64,000 bases of DNA from NCBI RefSeq assembly GCF_019649055.1, contig NW_026570224.1:3038001-3102000 (forward strand). The letters run 5' to 3'. Made by a program: the position numbers and the translations under genes. Every line of letters starts with the position of its first letter. Positions within the stretch are counted from its first letter, which is position 1. Positions 36,641 to 48,469 of the stretch are shown piece by piece. This stretch comes from Paramacrobiotus metropolitanus (Eukaryota > Tardigrada > Eutardigrada > Parachela > Macrobiotidae). The notes under the pieces were generated by a model, which made no database searches, was not told where the DNA came from, and saw only the letters and a list, made by a program, of their open reading frames with translations.

Positions 36641-36776
36641 AGACTTTCAAGTCCGGCAGCCTGGAAGGCTGGCACGCTCTGCATATCTGGAATCCGGATA
36701 AATATCATAACGAAAGCTGAAAACATGAATGGAAGCAGCAAACCGAATAATATTACGGCATACCAAACGAACTGTA
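36638..36776 (-). CDS. orphan terminal exon encoding a membrane segment
   Basis: After an acceptor (TTATTTACAG) near 36777 on the minus strand, an open stretch encodes FVWYAVILFGLLLPFMFSAF, then VMIFIRIPDMQSVPAFQ and LFFS before a TAA stop near 36640. The hydrophobic block looks like a genuine transmembrane helix. It lies downstream of the RNASEK polyadenylation signal, so it is either the last exon of another minus-strand gene or an alternative RNASEK 3' exon. I could not identify its upstream partner. The 37423-37713 minus frame (starts MSAYIKQPCA) is one weak candidate. Confidence 0.35.
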
Positions 36777-36797
36777 AATAAGATAAAATGAGATAAA

Positions 36798-36803
36798 TTT
36801 ATT
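36798..36803 (-). terminator. polyadenylation signal for RNASEK
   Basis: AATAAA on the minus strand about 205 bp after the RNASEK stop codon. Confidence 0.6.
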
Positions 36804-37008
36804 GTTTCGGTTCCTTTTGATATATACTAAGGCCAAGACTAAGACGAAAGGCTCTTAGGCTTCACACACTCTTTTACAAGATTCACAGCAGCCAAGGCAT
36901 CTAGATTCCAGAAGAGAATTCAGGGACTATAGTTATGGAAGGCACACGGCACGCGTACTACATCCGGAACATCAGGAATGGAAATCACATGACGTGGTCA
37001 ACGGGGTC

Positions 37009-37311
37009 TCACATTCCCGTATAAGGGGCAGGTTTTATATTCAGCCACATCTGCTGCGCAGAAAGTCCAAGTAGCAAAATGTAAAGTCCAGCACACACCC
37101 AACAGTTGTACGCCTGTTGATGGTAAGCATCGATCACATGACCATACTGGTCCGGATCGCTGTAAATTTTCAAGTCGTGGATTGGGACGTCTTCAGCAAG
37201 GTTGACAGAACGCACATAAAAAAGCGCTCCCATTACAGCCAGTTGGATTATTCCCCAAACGCTGAGAATGACACCGCATCCCGATAAGGTCGGTCCACAG
37301 AAGGGCTTCAT
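37009..37311 (-). CDS. RNASEK: ribonuclease kappa / V-ATPase-associated RNASEK
   Basis: A small two-helix membrane protein of about 100 residues, the usual family length, that associates with the V-ATPase and is needed for endocytic uptake; early work described RNase activity. The family signature is clear: CGPTLSGCGVILSVWGIIQL (first helix), the FYVRSVNLAEDVP luminal segment, then AYNCWVCAGLYILLLGLSA with QQMWLN at the second helix end. I chose MKPFCGP as the start because family proteins begin just before CGP; the frame is open 11 codons further up without another ATG. It is divergent with MARCH6, with starts about 810 bp apart. Confidence 0.92.
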   Translation of the reverse strand: MKPFCGPTLSGCGVILSVWGIIQLAVMGALFYVRSVNLAEDVPIHDLKIYSDPDQYGHVIDAYHQQAYNCWVCAGLYILLLGLSAQQMWLNIKPAPYTGM

Positions 37312-37422
37312 AGCTGCTCCAGACGGGTTCGAGAACTTTCCCACACGCTTACAAGAAACAGCTTCACGTCCTTCAAATCCTTATGACTTCACCCGAATGG
37401 GCAGTGGGTGATTCAATTAGGA

Positions 37423-37713
37423 TTAATTCACACTCCCGAGATAAACTATTCTGACTGTCAAATCTGCGAAAAATAAATGCCAAACAAACCGAAAAGAAGA
37501 ACGCCCTGCAAGCAACAGGTTTAAGGATTTCGGGACGCTTTCCGCTTTGGCCACTTGCACTGGGATGTCAAACAGCATCAAGGCGTATGTACGAGTACAG
37601 CCAATGCTGATACCCGAGCTGAATGGAATTTTTTCAATGTCCCGCCTACTAGAAAAAGATGAACCAACAGGGACGCTATTTACCGCGCAGGGCTGCTTAA
37701 TGTAAGCAGACAT
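37423..37713 (-). CDS. possible 96-residue protein upstream of RNASEK (uncertain)
   Basis: An open minus-strand frame begins MSAYIKQPCA. A potential GTAAAT donor occurs after the tenth codon, so it may instead be a first exon. No family is recognised and the frame may be fortuitous. Confidence 0.2.
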   Translation of the reverse strand: MSAYIKQPCAVNSVPVGSSFSSRRDIEKIPFSSGISIGCTRTYALMLFDIPVQVAKAESVPKSLNLLLAGRSSFRFVWHLFFADLTVRIVYLGSVN

Positions 37714-38122
37714 GTAGTGTAGCTTCGACTCAGATCATACAATCCCTGTAAGCTATTAACCTGCCGCTCGCGGCTCGCTTAACATCGCGGAACTAAAATC
37801 TGAGCAAGTAAAAAGGATGCAGTTTTGAGTCGTTTTACAGCTTTTCTGACTGGAAAATCTTTGAGCAGTTTGGTAGACGTTTAGGATTGCTTATCCATAA
37901 AATATGTAGTTTAAAGTCAAACTCTATGGGATGAAGAATTATGAAATTTCTCTCTAGCCGTCATTTGATATCATTTTAAGACAGTCTGTTACTCTTCACT
38001 CTTCAGAGTTTAAAATATTGGCCTGCGGATTTCACAGTTCTAAGTGAGCTGGCTGCCAGAGCTGCAGATGTGATCAGTCAGCTGTAGGCTTACATTGTGA
38101 TATTGATCCTTGATCTCAGAAC

Positions 38123-41100
38123 ATGGCTGAACACGGCCGAGAAAGTAGTCTTGCAGGACTGCCAAGTTCTCTTCCTCCCGCATGGCAGGATGTGGACCCT
38201 TCGATAGATGATATTTGTCGTGTGTGTCGTGGAGAAGGATCAGCAGAGCACCCGTAAGCATTAGCGCTGACAATAAGGAGTAGATTAGAACCCTTGATGG
38301 CTTGATCATATTGCGCAGAGTTTTATGTTATTTTTGAATTTTCGTTCTAGGTTATTTCACCCGTGCAGGTGCTCCGGATCCATTCGATACGTACACGAAG
38401 TAAGTAACCAAAAGCAAAACACTTTTACTTTAGAGCGGTGCTACACATCTATTTTATGTAGATCTCTTACGAATTCTCATTTCTGTAGTAATAATCTTAA
38501 GCCACAATGGAGTTTGAATCTGTTAATGTCTTACGAATTTGCCATACTTTCACACTATCCCGTTTCCGTGATATAACAATTAGCAAATGACTACTACGAA
38601 ATTTATTAGCGTCTGCGTTAATTTTGCGAGTGTTTGAATGCCCTTCAGTGGCCTTGGCGTACCTCCGCACAGATCATAGCACTCACTATAAATAATTTAT
38701 TGATTTTTCTCACAGGATTGCCTTCTCCAATGGCTTAACCATAGCAATCGCCATTATTGCGAATTGTGTCAGGTATATGCAGCACCTATGTATTTCATAA
38801 TCCATCGGCGAGGTGACAGCCTGAAGATGCTGTTCACATTTGTTTTAGCACCGTTTCACATTTCGTCCGATCTATGCACCCAACACGCCAACCAGATTGC
38901 CACCTTTTGTACTCCTGCGTGGCGTAAAGAAACGCATCATACAGTGCTTCAAGAAAATTATTCACGGACTACTTGTGGGTGCGGTATGGCTGATACTGCT
39001 GCCGAATTATTGCGGTAAATAAATCGTTGTACCCCGGTAGATGTAAAGTGATTGGACGGTAATACGAATTTACTAATTTATCCGTGTTGTAGCTCGCGTG
39101 GAGAATCTCCTTTTTCGCGAAGAAGGGTACATGACCGCCGTTCAGCGATTGATTTGGATTGGGTTGGTGATTTTGTGCATCAACATATGTAGATTATTAA
39201 CCTTTTCTACAAAATTGGTTTTTTATTATTATTTTGCCTGCAGGTATTCTCCAAATCCGTTGACCGATATTGGCGAAGGTGTCATAATTATGGGCATGAC
39301 AATGGTGATCTTGTTCAGCTTCGTGTTTTTGAGAGACGAAGTGCTTCATAACGGATGGAATCCCCCCTGGATTGTCCTCCCACAGGCCGCTGCGGCCGCA
39401 CCTCAGCCTGCCGTTGTTCCAGTGCCGCCAGCGGATCCGGCGGCAGCTCCACCTCAGAATGGTCAAGCAGCTGAGGATGCGGTGAACGCTGATCAGGGAA
39501 ATGGGCAAAATCCTGATGCGGTTGGAGCAGGAGGGGACAGGCCAACGCGGGGATTCCCGACGCTCCACCCCCTCCACCTCCGCCGGTGGTTGCTGCCGCT
39601 CCCGTGCCCCCCGCCGCGAATAACGCTGAACCGAATATTGATTTGGGGGCGCGTTCGGTGAAGATATTGCCTTGGGGCACATTGTTGGGCTCGATGGAAC
39701 ATATGCGTTTTTGGAATACGCTTTCTGGTTCTCTGTTCTTTGCACGGCGTTTGTGACCGTTTTCTATCTGCTACCTTTCATCTGCGGTAGAGCTGTGGTT
39801 CACGAGCTACTGCCGGGAGTCTTCGCCCTCGGATGTAAAGTGAGTTAGATGAAGATTTCGGTGCTTAAAAGAGCACCCAGCTATGGTTTGATAATCTCAT
39901 CGGTCATGTCTTTGATGTTGTTTACAATCGTTAATGAAAGTTGTTTATAGGTTTTGAATGCGGCTCCGATTAGCGCGAACATCACGGCCAGTTATCCCAT
40001 TTTTCACGAGAAGACGGCAGCTTTTATCGAATTGTGCCAGTACAAAACCGTCATATACCTGTACTTCGGGTATATTGCATTCGCATTCTGCTTCTCACAG
40101 ACCTATGATATTTTGGGAAGAGATTATTTGCGAGCGCTACCCTATTTCCGGCGATTCAGCAATCCCAATGTGAAGTTCGCTGTTGGGCTTTTTTATCTGG
40201 CTACCAAGACTGGCGTTTTGTTCTTCACTGAAGCGGTCGTGTTTCCGGCGTTCTTTGGAGGTCTAGCGGATTTCTCATGTATGGAAATGCTGAATGCGAC
40301 GATGGCGGATAGATGGCGCAGTTTTGAAACGGCACCTGGGACATTTGTATTCTTACACTGGATTTTGGGAGTTCTCTTCATATCGTATTTTGTGTGGTTC
40401 GTATTGCTAACCCGGGAAACGCTACGTCCTGGGCTGCTCTGGTTTGTGCGGAGCTATCAGGAATCGAACCCCTTCAAGGAACTTGTCATGTGGCCAATCG
40501 GAAAATCTCTACGGAATCTCACCTTTGTACTGCTGCTGTTCATTGTCGTCATTGTTGTAACCATTTACCTTCCTGTGCGGTTTTTATGTCGCCACCTGAA
40601 AGGCTTCTTCCCATACAATCTGGCTTTATTGGAAGAATCGCCTATCGGGGAACTGACGATTCAGTTTGCAATTCTGCATTATATCGGTAAAAACGATATG
40701 TTCCAGAAAATAATTTATTGAAGCTAACTGGTTTTGGTTTAACAGTTTTAAAGAGATATTTGTCTTCTCACTTTTCTTATCAAGAAACATTGATTGCTCA
40801 TGTATCGCATGTAAATTTTGGTGTTTATTATTTAGGGCCTTCCCTTTTCCAGCAAACGACACTTCGCAGCTTTGCTAAATGGGTGATACTGACCTGGGCG
40901 GAATGCGTGGGCCGGATTTTGAATATGCGAAGCTATTTATTGGGTGACCAGCAACCGGTAATACAGAACAATCCGAACGCAAACAACGCCAATAATAATG
41001 ACGGAGATTTGGGTGTCGCTCATGACCAACTGGACATGATGCTGGTTAATGCTCCCAACCGCCCGGCTCAACCGTATCAGAAACCTAAGCACTTTACGGG

Positions 41101-42738
41101 ACGGTTGCTTCTCCTGCTGGCGATTTTAGCAGTGACTGGAATGATTATCAGTGCGCTGCTTCTAACGATTCCGGTCTCGTTAGGACGGCTGGTTCTTGGC
41201 TTTTGGTTTGGCGCGCGTCCGGTCCATGATATTTATACGCTGTTTACTGGTTTGTTCACCTTGGCGATTGCATTTAAAGGTAAGTCATACTTATTTATTC
41301 TGCTTACAGTATATCTCTTTGACTTGACAAAACATCATTTAGTTCCAATTATTTCACTTTTGTATGGCTGTATCGCATTACTTTTGGCTTTCCATCAGGA
41401 ATAAGGACGCTGAATACATCTCTACGGAATAATGTGCGATTGAGTGGTTTTCGATGGAAGTTTTGGGGCGTTGTGATATTGAAGGGTTTGGTGGCATGTG
41501 TTATGGTACTGCTGTGGTTGCCGCTCCTGATTGGATTGACGTTTGAAGTCACGCTTTTAAAACCAGTTGCCCTATTTTTCGACCAGTCATCGATATTTCA
41601 AATTTATCGTGTAAGGAGTCTGTAAATTTACTACTCTAGCTTCTAGAGCTCTTGTAGTGATGCTTTGTTGCAGTGCTTTGTGTTTGGGGCCCTAATTGTC
41701 AAAATTGTGCTGACTTTCTGCATTGTGGCGATGTCGGAGAATAACCCATGGAAACAGGCTTTGGAACAGGTAATGAAAACATTTTGGAAAACCCGAATTT
41801 TAAGTAAAAGCAGGCGTCAAAAGTTTGTTGTTAATGATTTTGTTATTTTCGGCAAACTATCGAAAACCTCTCAAAATTCTTTTCACTCTTCGAAATTTGC
41901 TTGTTCTTGCGCTTATTAGTTGCGGCTTTTGTTCAAAAAGTATAATTTTATGTGATTCGGGTCGAGTCTTCGTAATTGAGTACTTATTTGAGTTTTACTT
42001 TTAAATTTTTATTCAAAGGATTCTAAGAAATAGAAGGTTTCGCTCTATCTGTTTAGCTCGGTTTGCATGTGGCAGTTAATCCTATTTCATGAATTTTTCA
42101 GGTGTACGCAAACGGATTCCGAAATATGAATTTAACGTTTCTGTGGAGAGCTTTTATATGGCCGATCAGTGCACCGCTCTTGCTTTACCTGGCATTTCCA
42201 TTTTTCCTGGTCCGTACTTGGAATTTGCTGGTTACTGAAGAATCGGCGTCGATGGATGATCATTTCAAGGCTTATGCAATAGAGGCACTGGCGCATGTGG
42301 TGTTTTTGGGAATTTTGTTTGCGGCATTTGGGATACTTGCCAGTTTAGGCTATTTTAAAATCCTCCATGATCAGATCAAAGATGAGCTGTAAGTGACTAA
42401 AAGTCTATTTAAATGTTGCTCGCCTGCTTGCAGTTCGTTTTCCCTATCACTCCTTAATCCGTATTTGTTGTCAGTAAAAAACAGCAGATATTATGAGGAG
42501 CGACAAGCTTAAAAAACATTGTGGCTGTCTAGATACTGAGACATTGTTCCCTGTTTCTTTTTACTTCCGCTTGCATAAGGAAACCGTTTTCCGGTATTTT
42601 AGATTCCTGGTGGGAAGACGTTTAGTCAACTATGAACACCGTAGTCCTTCGGCATCCGCTGCAGCACTCCCATCCCTACCAGTTGAGCCGGCACCCGCCG
42701 AGCAGGAGTTACCGGCGCCGATTGAGGGGAATGCGTGA
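38123..42738 (+). CDS. MARCHF6: MARCH6/TEB4 ER membrane RING-CH ubiquitin ligase, 11 exons
   Basis: An E3 ligase of ER-associated degradation (yeast Doa10 family). Exons: 38123-38253, 38351-38399, 38716-38772, 38849-39014, 39093-39839, 39951-40686, 40836-41279, 41399-41610, 41674-41769, 42102-42388, 42603-42738. The N-terminal RING-CH is complete (CRVC, [20 protein letters not shown], YCELC). It is followed by HRFTFRPIYAPNTPTRLP, about a dozen membrane helices, the Pro/Ala-rich loop, GLDGTYAFLEYAFW, APGTFVFLHWILG, LRPGLLWF, FFPYNLALLEESPI, RSYLLGD, QVYANGFRN and GRRLVNYEH near the C-terminus. Exon 5 needs two extra bases to stay in frame (see the frameshift sites). AATAAA lies at 42997-43002. 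Exon 1 overlaps a long antisense frame that is not a gene. Confidence 0.93.
39549..39552 (+). other. MARCHF6: apparent -1 frameshift at a G run in MARCH6 exon 5
   Basis: The frame before (PDAVGAGGDRPTR) and the one-off frame after (GIPDAPPPPPPPVV) are both typical of the acidic/proline loop. One more G in this GGGG run would join them. Confidence 0.7.
39645..39649 (+). other. MARCHF6: second apparent -1 frameshift at a G run in MARCH6 exon 5
   Basis: The frame NNAEPNIDLG before and FGEDIALGHIVGLDG after are both expected family sequence. One more G in this GGGGG run would join them. No plausible intron fits as well. Confidence 0.7.
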
Positions 42739-42996
42739 TTGTTGAAGCGCGACCTCGATGCACAAAGTACGTGCGTATCGGCATCCAGCATCAACGTGGT
42801 GTTGATGGTCAGCTTTATTCCATTTGTACAAATAACTAACGCGTCCAGATTTTATAGATCGTAACGGTGTTGGCTTTCTTCTGGTTTTAACGCAGAGTTT
42901 TTTAACGAGATTTTGGGTACAGTATATGTTTCGCTACTTCGAAAGTATCTTACGGTGTACTCACTATGTAATATGTAATACTTACTAAACGCCGCT

Positions 42997-43002
42997 AATA
43001 AA
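42997..43002 (+). terminator. polyadenylation signal AATAAA for MARCH6
   Basis: AATAAA about 260 bp after the stop codon. Confidence 0.6.
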
Positions 43003-43009
43003 ATGAGAA

Positions 43010-44090
43010 AACAATGCTAACCACATGGACTGCACAGAAGTAATGTATTGTACATTTATATAGTAGTCGCATTGTAGCATTACGTTTTTGAATAGTCGTT
43101 TCTTTATAATAAAAATATGTTGGGTTTTTCTTTTGTTTACATGCAAGGTTGTAAAATCGGTGAATGATTTATTCATTTTTAACGGAATGTAATGTAATTG
43201 TAAGATACTGTCAATACTTATATTTGTACGTTTCAGAACCACTGAAAGCAGCAGCTGACGTACCATTTACATTGTCAGGAAGAGATCCTACTTATAATTA
43301 TAAAGTGGGTTGTCGATAAAGAGAATTGTTTTTGTTATGGGTTGAACGAATTGAATTGCCTGTTTCCATTTACTTAACAAAATCACTGTTAGCATGCCAC
43401 AAATTGTCCAGGAAACACATTCTGCAAATTGAATACTAGTTTTGATGCGCCGTATTGAAGCAGCAGCTGATCGGATTAACGTGACCATCCCCGTCAATTA
43501 TTCAGCTTCTTTGGATCCTGCTTGATGGAGTTGTTGCATGTTTGAACATTGATCTTCCCGAGCGGCCGCGTTAAGCCATTAGTTAGTTCTCCCAATTACC
43601 ATCTCGCGTATCAGCTGTGATCTTTTACACCGCGCCGGAAACTATCGGCGGCAACTTCACAATTCCATCACTGGGTTGGGGGGCGCTTGTGTTATTGTGC
43701 CTATGTACAGTATACGAATCTTCCTTGAAATCCTGTACAGCACGGCGTCGTATCAGCATTCCGTATGTGACTATATGCCTACAAGGCCGTATCAGCCAGG
43801 GCGAAAATATCGATTGAACTTGAAAACACATTTGATGTACAAACTACCAAGTTGTTTTCTAAGCATCTTACATTTCCGGGATGAATATGGGGTTACATAA
43901 TGTCTGCATTCCATGCAGTGCCGCCTCGCAAAGCGGTGGCGCTATGAAACATTTTGCCTACTTGTGAATGTCTGTAGTCGTAATTGGAGTCGAGCTATTA
44001 GGAGCGTATTGTTCGTTATAGTACATTCTCGTTATGGCTTATTATTGTAATGCTACGCCTTTTATTTTTTTCATTGTGATAATGCTTCGC
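43010..44090. other. intergenic; only weak frames
   Basis: Frames at 43288-43497 (-, one hydrophobic segment) and 43617-43817 (+) have no supporting splice sites or family features. Confidence 0.45.
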
Positions 44091-44091
44091 T

Positions 44092-45944
44092 ATGAGTGTT
44101 ACACCTATAAAAATGTGTGATATCGATCCGCGACAGTTTATCAGCCCTTCGGCATTCTTTCATCCGTCTGAGCCGATCGTTCATACGTTTGCTGAGCTGG
44201 AAAGTGTCGATTTTCTACCGGACATATCCACTCGAGTAAAAACGAAATTACATCCAGCACGAAAAATTAAGGAGTTCACCGGCTTGATTAATCGCGCGAA
44301 TATTTGGCTGTGTGACCATCCAAACTCTTGCGTGCGCAACATTGAAACCGTTGATTTTAAACAGCAGAAAAAGGATGGCCAACCCCTGGTTAATAAATCC
44401 CATTACCGTACTTGCGGTGAACGCCCTAATAAGTTTATCCGCGGATTACGATTATGGATCAGTGTTCAACGCGACATTGCTGTGCAGAACAATTATGAAA
44501 AAACTGCAGAACAGATAGAATTTGTGGATCTCGTGCCGGACATCCCCAGAAAGATTAGAGGTTGTGCTTATAACATCGAAGGTGAAACTGAATGCCTTGG
44601 TCAGCTGATTGACAGGATTAATTTATCCACAAAACATGTCCTGTCGGCGCGCCGGTTGGCCACAGTTGAAACATTGCAAGTCACAGTTACCGATTCTGGC
44701 TTGCTGGACTCGGAAGCGTGTTCATGGATTGACCGAGATTATATAACTCAGAATTTCGTGACCGTTTTGAGAATTTTTATATCACGGTAAGGATGATATG
44801 GTGTGCACGGATTTGAACGTATTGTACATATAACAATAGTGCACTGCAGGAAGTCACAAATACCTTACACACGCTAAAATCCCACTTGAAGTTAAAACGC
44901 GCAATATTTTTTTAACAAATCAATTTTAAAAAATTAAATCGAGTAACTCTGTCCCGTAACCAGTGCTTGTTCATGCCCGAGCAAAAACGGTACCCATTGT
45001 TAAGGTTCAATTTAATGTTGATATTAGAAACAATAACTACTCGTATATTTTACACATGTCTTACATTTAAATGCAGTTTTTTAATAATTTTACTCCTTCC
45101 AAATTTTAAATAATGGCAGTTATTGACCAAAATGTCGATGTCAAATAGGTTTTGAGTACATGTGCTACACGGGTTACAGCACAAGGTACCGCTACTTTCC
45201 AAATATTTTTTCCCGGTTATAAAGCACCAGCTACAAAATTACACAATTTTGGTTTAAATTTTTCACATTATGATGCTGATTCCTGCATAGAAACGTTTAC
45301 AGAAACGCTCTTGGTCATGATTTCAGACTTCAAAGTCAGTGCAACCAGTTATAGAAACAATCAAGATTGCTGACTTTGTTCCATCGGTTTTATCACTCAT
45401 TGGAGCGGAAAGCAATGTCCAGCGCCCCCGCATGGAAACCTTCCCGGCAGTATTTGCCAAGTGTGCTGCGTACATTGCCAAACTTCCCGCCGATCACCGC
45501 GTTTTGAATTTGCAGACGTTGACCTTTCGACAACAGGGAATGCAGCATGTTGACACAGCGCAAACGGCTTTTTGCGAAGATAATATGCATACATACCAAG
45601 TCAAGTTCATCCGTCTAGCACTGGCCATCACCCGCAATGATGCGGTGGTAGATGCAGTGCCAAAGTTGCGCACTGGCGTCCAATTACAGTATCAGTTGTT
45701 TGTCCCCGAACTTTTATCCCTGCCAGGTTGTACTGGTGAAGTGGAATTTGAAGATCAGGAATCGACAAGACAGCGATTACAAAGATGGATAAAACGCTGT
45801 CATATTGCTGTCGTGTCGGTCGAAACACATCATATTCGTATTTTTTGTGGAGCCGAAAATTTTGAAGGATTTGACACCATGCACACATGGAACCGGGTTA
45901 TTCACCATACCAATGCCGCTCACAAGTATATAATACTAAACTAA
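44092..45944 (+). CDS. protein built of ~95-residue degenerate repeats, family unknown (two coding blocks)
   Basis: Block 1 (44092 to a GTAAGG donor at 44787, about 231 residues) and block 2 (about 45330-45944, about 200 residues) share an internal repeat. The pattern is VDFLPDI..., then a charged helix, an xxIETVDFKQQ / NLQTLTFRQQ strand, and FIRGLRLWI / KFIRLALAI. I count four copies, two per block; the second and fourth are more diverged. No signal peptide or membrane segment is seen. The donor and the likely acceptors of block 2 do not match in phase, so a small middle exon is missing or these are two tandem paralogous genes. Function unknown; a leucine-rich or F-box-associated fold is possible but only a guess. 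Confidence 0.55.
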
Positions 45945-46480
45945 GTCTAGGTTTTCAAAAGGCGAGGTTTGCCACTAGTAGAATCGAAGCGAACATAATA
46001 ATTAATAATTATTGGTGACGCTAGAACAGTATAAATGGTTATAATTATACGGTACAGATTCGAAGCAGTAAACTTTGAAGTAACGCGTAAACTGACCTTA
46101 ACTCTATATCACGTACATATCACAAGTTGCTGTAATTAAGCGGTTGTTTTAATATGCTGATTTCATTTTAGCCATATTCATAATTTCCTGCACGGACGCA
46201 CCCATCACCGACATGGAATACGCCTACGCGAGAGTAGTGCCGCGCCGGAAAGATTTTTGACCATATACCGTGCCTATTACAGTGCCAGTACTTCCGGCCA
46301 GAACGACATGTGCCCTACGCAAACATTTGTTGAGCATGTAATGCTATCCAAATCAAACTCCTTGTGCACAGTGCTTTAAATCGTCCACCATTGATCAGGT
46401 TCAACAGTATAATTAAATGCTTTACTTACGCGTAGTAAGACAATGCATTCTTCTAGTTAATAGGCAGAAACTATTTTCAA
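45945..46480. other. intergenic
   Basis: Nothing recognised; AT-rich spacer between tail-to-tail genes. Confidence 0.5.
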
Positions 46481-46483
46481 AGT

Positions 46484-48453
46484 TTACAGATAGGTTGAGT
46501 CTATGCTGAGAGTATCCATATAATTGTGGAAATTCTTACAAGCTGGAAGTGGTATTATCGAGAGAAATCCATCATCAATGGTATCGGTTTCAGAAACGCA
46601 CTCCTTTAAAAGTGTGTCGGTTAATGACAACGAAAAATTTTCTGTTAACGAAACAATTGTCGCCAACAAAATCGTACAAGATAGATGTCCACCCGGACAG
46701 GAACGGGAACCTTAATGCAAGAAACAAGCCGTAAGTATCAGCATACAATTTGTTGCTGTTGAGGCTGAAATCCCACCTATTGAAAATGGTAACAGATTTG
46801 GAGGAATTTCCATTTGGTCTTTGTTAATAAATCGTTCAGGAATAAATGCTTCCGGAAATTCCCAAAACTTTGGATCGTGATGGATATAATGGAGATTGCC
46901 AATTAGCAAACACTTTTGGAGATTTTGTACTGATTGATAGGAAGGTCTCGCGTAGGCATCCGACACACACCGCTTGGCGTCGTATCCGTTAAGCGTAAAA
47001 CTTCGCATAGCACCGCCGTAGTATAGGGAAATTCATTTGCTGCAAGATCACCCGCAAAAAATAAACTACTTGTACAAAATATGAGATGTTATACGTACTG
47101 CAATGCATGTACAATTCGAATTCAAAACGGTAATGATTAAATTTTAACAATCTAAACACGCCTTTTTCACCTAGTATTTTAGCTGCTGTTGCACTACAGA
47201 AATCTGCAGGACGGTAACATTATTACCGAGCTTACCAATTTGGGTAAACCCAGTAGTTGATATGGAGAGAAAACTTTCCCAAAAGCTTTTCTCCATCCAT
47301 TCAAAGCGAAGGAGCTCTTGGACACGCGGATGTCGCGCCAGAAGTCGAACAGATTGTTCGATAACGGCATACAAAGGGATACAACTCCCGATAATCAAGT
47401 CCATTAGAAGAACAGGCAAATTGTTTTCTAACGATAAAAATTTTGATATTTACCGCGGTAAAACGTTCACGATAGAAACTTTCATACGAGAAAAGTTCCA
47501 AACCAGCAGAATAACAAAAACTGCTTGCCGATCACAATATATAAAATGTAATACATAGCCTTTTCATGAAAGGTTAGTTGTTTATTCATTAACTGCTGTA
47601 CGACTTCCATTAGAAAACAAAGACTATAATTTTATTTTACGATTTTGAATTTAATCCTGCCGTACCAGTAAAAACTTGCTTTTCAAACAGGGGCCCGTTA
47701 TATTGTCGAATGACCGCTGTGTGCTCTAAGATGTGTCCTAAAAAAGTCCAGTCTGGCAATGAACTGTGGCCGGCTTCGCTAATAAACGTTGCCAGATCAG
47801 CGCACACAGTGTGGATAATCTTTTTCGTTGTGCGGTTTTGGCAAGGCAGATTCACTGGGCAATATGTCATTTTAGAACCGGTCGCATAACTAGACGACTG
47901 TGGATGCAACAGCAGCTTCTTCAGATGATCAAGCTTATCGGTGTCCTCACTGTATTTCGGTCCAAGCAAAATGCAGCATGAAAGGCGCAAAATATAATTA
48001 CGCATATCCTTTTCCATGTAGGATAATCTAAAGGGTTTTCTGGGATATTTTGATAATTTGGCGGCAAAGTCGGTGACTACATTGATAACACATTCCAATA
48101 CTGGCTGTGAAAAAGCCATCTTGTGCAGAGTTGCTCGGGAGAACTGACTGATGCATTCCCAGTGTATTCCGTGTGCGAAAATTAATCCTAAAAATTTGTA
48201 GCTTAAAACATTTAAACGGATAATGTCAGTGCTTAGGTTAGCAGTTATTCATCACGTGCACCCAGTTACCTTGACTATCCAGCGATGCGGCTTTTTCTTC
48301 CTTGCATGTTAAAGACTGTTGGTAAATAGTTTTCGTATGTTTGTTGAAAGGATGTCTACACCTCTCTTGGTTAATGTGACGGCTATCACTGAAAACTTCC
48401 CCAAATGAGCGAGAATCATTTACCAAGACGATATCTCGTTTTCTTAAAAACAT
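46484..48453 (-). CDS. divergent cytochrome P450, N-terminus short, one frameshift
   Basis: A heme monooxygenase of the CYP superfamily (CYP2-like by eye). Exons: 48453-48270, 48187-47666, 47427-47235, 47039-46777, 46710-46484. Recognised parts are the IVLVNDSRSFGEVFSD start, GLIFAHGIHWECISQFSRATL (C-helix), LLMDLIIGSCIPLYAVIEQS (I-helix position), FPYTTAVLCEVLRL (ExxR K-helix), YKISKS, IHHDPKFWEFPEAFIPERF and the heme loop FSIG-GSRSCPGG with the Cys ligand. Oddities: no membrane anchor or proline hinge before the first exon; the I-helix lacks the usual AGxxT oxygen-activation motif; and an A run at 46908-46910 breaks the frame within YKISKSV/LLIGNLHY. It may be a decaying gene, or a live one with an assembly error and an unseen first exon. 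Confidence 0.75.
46908..46910 (-). other. apparent -1 frameshift at an A/T run in the P450 gene
   Basis: The K-helix and YKISK block and the IHHDPKFW block lie in different frames of one exon. One extra T (minus strand) in this three-base run would join them. Confidence 0.7.
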
Positions 48454-48469
48454 GGCAAACAATTAGGTT

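Noticed and set aside
38040-38309. 89-codon minus frame with a convincing signal-anchor helix
   Set aside because: It is antisense to MARCH6 exon 1, which encodes the conserved DDICRVCRGEG half of the RING-CH domain on the plus strand.
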